Positions 30,581-33,783 of a stretch of DNA of 33,783 nt are shown piece after piece; position 1 is the first letter of the stretch, and each line of letters opens with the position of its first letter. The notes below the pieces were generated by a model. It was not told where the DNA came from, did not search any database, and saw only the letters and a list, made by a program, of their open reading frames with translations. A program made the position numbers and the translations under genes. Source of the DNA: an uncultured Holdemanella sp. (GTDB taxonomy: Bacteria > Bacillota_I > Bacilli_A > Erysipelotrichales > Erysipelotrichaceae); assembly GCA_900754615.1 (NCBI GenBank), contig CAAEDN010000050.1, forward strand, positions 1 to 33,783, written 5' to 3'.

Positions 30581-31141
30581 CTATTGGTCTATATACTTTT
30601 TAACAACAGCAGGAACACCTGCTGCCATAGCATTGTCTGCTAAATCATTTGTGACAACACTTCCTGCAGCAATCACACAACCATTTCCAACGGTAACACC
30701 TGGCAACACCGTAACATTTGCACCTATCCAACAATTATCACCAATATGTATTGGAAGTGCTTGCTCTAAACCTTTATTACGATCTGCATAATTCAAAGGA
30801 TGATTTGATGTGTAAAAGCCACAAAATGGTCCGACAAAAGTATTTTTACCAATTGTGATACTTCCTCCATCCATGAAGTAACACCCATGATTAATAAATA
30901 CATCCTCACTAAAATATGTATATTTTCCATAATCAAAATAAACTGGCGCAAGCACAGTCAACCCTTTTGGAAGTTTGTTGCGTAACAATTTTCTTAATGC
31001 AAAAAGCTGCTCATCACTTCCCGGCTTAGACATATTAAAATCAAAACAATTTAATTCTGCTTTTTGACGCATAACTAACAATTCCTGATCAAAATTAGCA
31101 TCATACCATTTTCCTTTAAGCATTTTCTCGATTTCTTTCAT
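30581..31141 (-). CDS. Sugar O-acetyltransferase (maltose/galactoside type)
   Basis: This 186-residue enzyme is of the maltose/galactoside acetyltransferase (NodL/LacA) family and transfers acetyl from acetyl-CoA to a sugar hydroxyl. The N-terminal helical part is MLKGKWYDANFDQELLVMR. The left-handed beta-helix hexapeptide repeats (ITIGKNTFVGPFC, IHIGDNCWIGANVTVLPGVTVGNGCVIAAGSVVT) follow. The catalytic His is probably H114 in YTSNHPL. It has its own terminator and stands alone. The exact sugar is unknown, and such enzymes often act in detoxification of non-metabolised sugars. Confidence 0.95.
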   Translation of the reverse strand: MKEIEKMLKGKWYDANFDQELLVMRQKAELNCFDFNMSKPGSDEQLFALRKLLRNKLPKGLTVLAPVYFDYGKYTYFSEDVFINHGCYFMDGGSITIGKNTFVGPFCGFYTSNHPLNYADRNKGLEQALPIHIGDNCWIGANVTVLPGVTVGNGCVIAAGSVVTNDLADNAMAAGVPAVVKKYIDQ

Positions 31142-31359
31142 ATTGACCTCACATATTTTCTAATCTGGTTGTTGCCCATCATGAGCTAGCCATTAACATT
31201 CCATGACCTGCATATTTTTAAAAATTGCTCTAGTGAACTGTCATACACCCAAAAACGAATTTTATTCTTTCCTTCATGAAGATGGCAAAAACGCATCTGA
31301 GAAAATGTAATTCTATCCATTGCACTATAAATACTTTTTCTTTATATTCTTTTAGCTTG
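31142..31359. other. Intergenic region with a short unexplained minus-strand frame
   Basis: Between the pcp stop and the acetyltransferase gene there is a 44-codon minus-strand frame (31320-31186). It starts MDRITFSQMRFCHLHEGKNK and ends in SWNVNG. It lacks a clear Shine-Dalgarno, but its composition looks protein-like. It may be a fragment of a decayed gene. I see no terminator or riboswitch here. Confidence 0.3.
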
Positions 31360-32007
31360 TTAATGCGTTTCTCCAGAAACCACTTTAATATCCGTATCAC
31401 TCTCTAACATAGCTTCTACAGACAATTCAATAGCTTTGGCAATATCTTTCAAATTCATACCTGGTGTTCCTGCTGGTTGATTTACTGTTTGTTCCATCGC
31501 AAAAGGCACATGCATAAAGCCACCTTTTGTATTCTTAAACTCTGTATGACAGTAATGCAAAACTGAATACATCACATCATTACATACGTAAGTACCGGCT
31601 GTATAACTAACATTTGCAGGAATTCCATTTTCCTTCATCTTTTCTACCATTCTAAATACCGGAAGCATCGTAAAATATGCTTCTGGACCATCCTCTACAA
31701 TACTTGTCTGTAAAGGTTGATTGCCTTCATTATCGGCAATTCTTGCATTTCTAAAGTTAATACCCACCCATTCCGGTGTGACTTGACTTCTTCCTCCTGC
31801 TTGACCAATACATAATACGTAATTTGGCTGATTCTCTTGAATCGCTTCATAAACTGCCTCCGGTCCTTTTTGAAATACCGTAGGAATTTCTTTCTTAATA
31901 ATTTTTGCCCCACTAATTTCATCCGGCAATAATTTAACAGCTTCATAAGCTGGATTAATTTTTTCTCCTCCAAAAGGATCAAATCCTGTAATCAATACTT
32001 TTTTCAT
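31360..32007 (-). CDS. pcp: Pyroglutamyl-peptidase I
   Basis: This 215-residue cytoplasmic cysteine peptidase (family C15) removes N-terminal pyroglutamate from peptides. The catalytic triad is E79 (VTPEWVGIN), C142 (GTYVCNDVMY) and H166 (GGFMHVPF). The N-terminal LITGFDPFGGEKINPAYEAV is a family signature. It is the last gene of a three-gene operon, 13 bp after the DUF979 gene. The released 5-oxoproline matches the proposed substrate of the two membrane partners upstream. Confidence 0.97.
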   Translation of the reverse strand: MKKVLITGFDPFGGEKINPAYEAVKLLPDEISGAKIIKKEIPTVFQKGPEAVYEAIQENQPNYVLCIGQAGGRSQVTPEWVGINFRNARIADNEGNQPLQTSIVEDGPEAYFTMLPVFRMVEKMKENGIPANVSYTAGTYVCNDVMYSVLHYCHTEFKNTKGGFMHVPFAMEQTVNQPAGTPGMNLKDIAKAIELSVEAMLESDTDIKVVSGETH

Positions 32008-32020
32008 AACATTTTTTCTC

Positions 32021-32974
32021 CTATGACATCATGATCATCATGACAATTTGTACCACTAACATAACCACGGCAACAAGCACTTGTTTTTTAATGACACCAT
32101 TCTTGTCTTTCATTTCTAGAATTGCGACTGGAACCATATTAAAGTTAGCCGCCATTGGTGTACATAGTGTACCACAATATCCACAAGTTAATGCTAAAGA
32201 TCCAATCACTACTGGGTCTGCTCCATATTTAAGCACAAAAGGAGCACCAATACCTACAGTCATAACGGTAATAGCCGCAAAGGCATTTCCCATGATCATA
32301 GTAAATACGGCCATACCAATTGCGTAGACAATAATTCCAATTGTAACATTGCCCGCAGGAATAATATTGGATACTAAGCCAGAAATCACATCTCCAACAC
32401 CGGCTGCAGTAAATACAGCACCTAAAGCAGCAAGTAACATAGGTAGCATACTTAACGGTCCTACAACATCCATCATTCTACGACAATCCTTTAAGAAAAC
32501 ACTTGGCGTATTATCTTTTGAATATACACGCAAAATAATGACGGCCACAAAAACACCAACACTCATTCCAACAAGTGGTGAAATTTTTGTGAAGAATGCA
32601 GCTAGTAACGCGAATAATCCAATGCATACTGCCGGAATAAATACTTTTGCACCAATCTTTTTATTATTACTCTCCATCTCATCAAGAGTAGGTTCTGGCT
32701 CATTACCAGGTGAGACCTTCTTTAAGATTGGAGGTAACACTAAGATAATCAATAAAATACCGTCTGCCAAAGCAGGTAACCATTTTCCTAGTACGAACAT
32801 AATTCCTAAATCAAACCAGAAGATAAAAGAGCCAACACGATTTTTATTTTCATCATCTTTTAAATTTTTAAAGGCGACGTACATAGAAATCAATCCAATC
32901 ATACAATACATGATTTCTAAAAGCTTATCTGAAAGTGTAACATCTACACTTGTATAAAATTGAATTGGATTCAT
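32021..32974 (-). CDS. DUF979 subunit of putative 5-oxoproline transporter
   Basis: This 317-residue integral membrane protein has about nine hydrophobic segments and a hydrophilic loop near 85-105. It matches the DUF979 family (EIMYCMIGLISMYVAFKNLKD, GNAFAAITVMTVGIGAPFVLKYGADPVVIGSLALTCGYCGTLCTPMAANFN). It starts where the DUF969 gene stops (overlap at 32974) and precedes pcp. DUF969/DUF979 pairs next to pcp are widespread in Firmicutes and are annotated as a 5-oxoproline transporter; that role rests mainly on such context. Confidence 0.92.
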   Translation of the reverse strand: MNPIQFYTSVDVTLSDKLLEIMYCMIGLISMYVAFKNLKDDENKNRVGSFIFWFDLGIMFVLGKWLPALADGILLIILVLPPILKKVSPGNEPEPTLDEMESNNKKIGAKVFIPAVCIGLFALLAAFFTKISPLVGMSVGVFVAVIILRVYSKDNTPSVFLKDCRRMMDVVGPLSMLPMLLAALGAVFTAAGVGDVISGLVSNIIPAGNVTIGIIVYAIGMAVFTMIMGNAFAAITVMTVGIGAPFVLKYGADPVVIGSLALTCGYCGTLCTPMAANFNMVPVAILEMKDKNGVIKKQVLVAVVMLVVQIVMMIMMS

Positions 32975-33645
32975 TACTTAGTCTCCTTTCTAGAAAGTTG
33001 TTTATCTTTAAGATAGTAATACACAATCGCAACTCCAACCGCAATGATAGCCACTGGAATTTGTACTTTCATTAAATCTACCAATTCGACATCATAGCCT
33101 AGACTAGCTAATGTGGATTGTACTAAAATCATTCCACTTGTTCCTACAAATAAAACCTGTCCGAAGAACCATGCGATATTTTCCATACCACTCGCCATGC
33201 CTTTTAAGTTTTCTTCATACTTTTCACTGATCTTTTTGTCATTTTTCTTAGCCGCTGCCGTAGCCATAGGCATTACAATAGGACGAACAAACCCAGCAAC
33301 ACCACCAAAGCTTACATTAAATGCTGCAAAGACTAGACGAAATACACCATAAATCGCAAGAACAACACCCGCTGAAGCATTTTTAAATTTTTTCATTAAA
33401 TTGGCAGCTGCCTGTTTCAAACCATTTCTTTCCAGTGTTCCCGTAACAACCATAACCATCACAAACACGCACATACTGCGATTGGCGACAAAACTTGATC
33501 CAAGTGTTTCCAAGAAAGTAACTGGATCCATACCTGCAACAAGTGCAGTCACAATAGCGGCAATCATAATAATCAAAATCGAATCCAATTTTAATACAAA
33601 TCCGATTACGACAATTAGAATACCTAACAGTTTCAATAATTCCAT
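32974..33645 (-). CDS. DUF969 subunit of putative 5-oxoproline transporter
   Basis: This 223-residue membrane protein has about six hydrophobic segments and matches DUF969 (LLKLLGILIVVIGFVLKLDSIL, FVRPIVMPMATAAAKK, NIAWFFGQVLFVGTSGMILVQSTLASLGYDVE). It should form the transporter together with DUF979. ATG 33645 is chosen, with AAGG just upstream and normal family length. The frame extends to 33735, but this would run through the predicted -10 and -35. It is the first gene of the DUF969-DUF979-pcp operon. Confidence 0.92.
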   Translation of the reverse strand: MELLKLLGILIVVIGFVLKLDSILIIMIAAIVTALVAGMDPVTFLETLGSSFVANRSMCVFVMVMVVTGTLERNGLKQAAANLMKKFKNASAGVVLAIYGVFRLVFAAFNVSFGGVAGFVRPIVMPMATAAAKKNDKKISEKYEENLKGMASGMENIAWFFGQVLFVGTSGMILVQSTLASLGYDVELVDLMKVQIPVAIIAVGVAIVYYYLKDKQLSRKETK

Positions 33646-33694
33646 AACCTTTTCATTCTCTCTTTCATATTTCTTACAGAAATTTACATTTGGA

Positions 33695-33722
33695 ATTATA
33701 TCATATTCTTCGAGAAAAGCAA
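33695..33722 (-). promoter_or_regulatory. Promoter of the DUF969-DUF979-pcp operon
   Basis: On the minus strand, -35 TTGCTT (33722-33717), a 16-bp spacer and a consensus -10 TATAAT (33700-33695). Confidence 0.7.
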
Positions 33723-33724
33723 AA

Positions 33725-33745
33725 AAATGGATCAACGATCCATTT
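33725..33745 (-). terminator. Terminator of a gene upstream of the window edge
   Basis: On the minus strand AAATGGATC, loop GTT and GATCCATTT are followed by a T-run. The stem begins within the stop codon of the partial frame to its right. Confidence 0.85.
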
Positions 33746-33783
33746 ATAAAACTTCTTTGTATACTCTTAATACATTCTTATAG
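33744..33783 (-). CDS. C-terminal end of a gene cut by the window edge
   Basis: A minus-strand frame ends YKNVLRVYKEVL then TAA at 33744, immediately before a strong terminator. Only 12 codons plus the stop are visible, so the product cannot be named. The terminator directly after the stop is the main support. Confidence 0.4.
   Translation of the reverse strand, partial: YKNVLRVYKEVL

Noticed and set aside
32349..32957. Plus-strand 202-codon open frame
   Set aside because: It lies wholly antisense to the DUF979 gene, is rich in Thr/Ile/Pro as expected from the complement of membrane codons, and has no upstream signals.

Overview
The window is AT-rich DNA from a low-GC Gram-positive bacterium (Bacillota). 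The gene families (rapZ-yvcK-whiA, Rex, T-box-controlled asnS, a lysine riboswitch, pcp with DUF969/DUF979) fit a gut Firmicute, possibly an Erysipelotrichia-type lineage. That placement is inferred from gene content only. Most genes lie on the minus strand.

Layout on the host chromosome. From 1 to 8.7 kb, read leftward from whiA, there is a tight overlapping string: whiA, a small lipoprotein, a NusG-domain-II protein, a Gx transporter, a TSCPD protein and an unknown membrane protein. It is followed by rex with its own Rex operator, asnS behind an Asn (AAC) T-box leader, an amidase-fold protein that lacks the usual zinc ligands, and a truncated ABC-F ATPase. From 14.2 to 16.0 kb lie yvcK and rapZ, which normally sit directly upstream of whiA. 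From 16.1 to 20.3 kb are a HAD-like protein, a VanZ-like protein, a DUF4015 glycoside-hydrolase-like protein, a thioesterase and an unknown membrane protein. From 20.3 to 24.0 kb are a PhoR/PhoB-type two-component system and gpmI. From 24.1 to 26.7 kb a three-gene ABC importer follows a clear lysine riboswitch, which identifies it as a lysine importer. From 26.9 to 30.5 kb are an orphan oligopeptide-binding lipoprotein and PepF. From 30.6 to 33.8 kb are a sugar O-acetyltransferase, then pyroglutamyl peptidase with its DUF969/DUF979 5-oxoproline transporter partners.

The accessory part is a 5.55-kb integrated element (about 8664-14245) placed exactly between yvcK and whiA. It is bounded by a 31-bp perfect direct repeat that contains both the yvcK stop codon and the whiA start codon. 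It carries a tyrosine integrase, a divergent repressor/Cro-like switch, an excisionase-like protein, two phage replication-region proteins, a small ART-like protein, a small-terminase-like protein that appears to start at AUA, and several tiny ORFs. It has no capsid, tail or conjugation genes. It looks like a very compact phage satellite or phage remnant.

The most striking signal is a predicted ~60-nt RNA in the gap between int and the repressor. It has a TTGATA-N16-TATAAT promoter and a strong terminator, and its whole 5' half is antisense to the start of a gene 1.4 kb away in the same element (33 of 35 Watson-Crick pairs, one G-U, one mismatch). This suggests an antisense-RNA immunity or replication switch inside the element. 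The element also seems to carry an outward promoter at its left end that could drive whiA and the genes behind it, which the insertion has cut off from the rapZ promoter.
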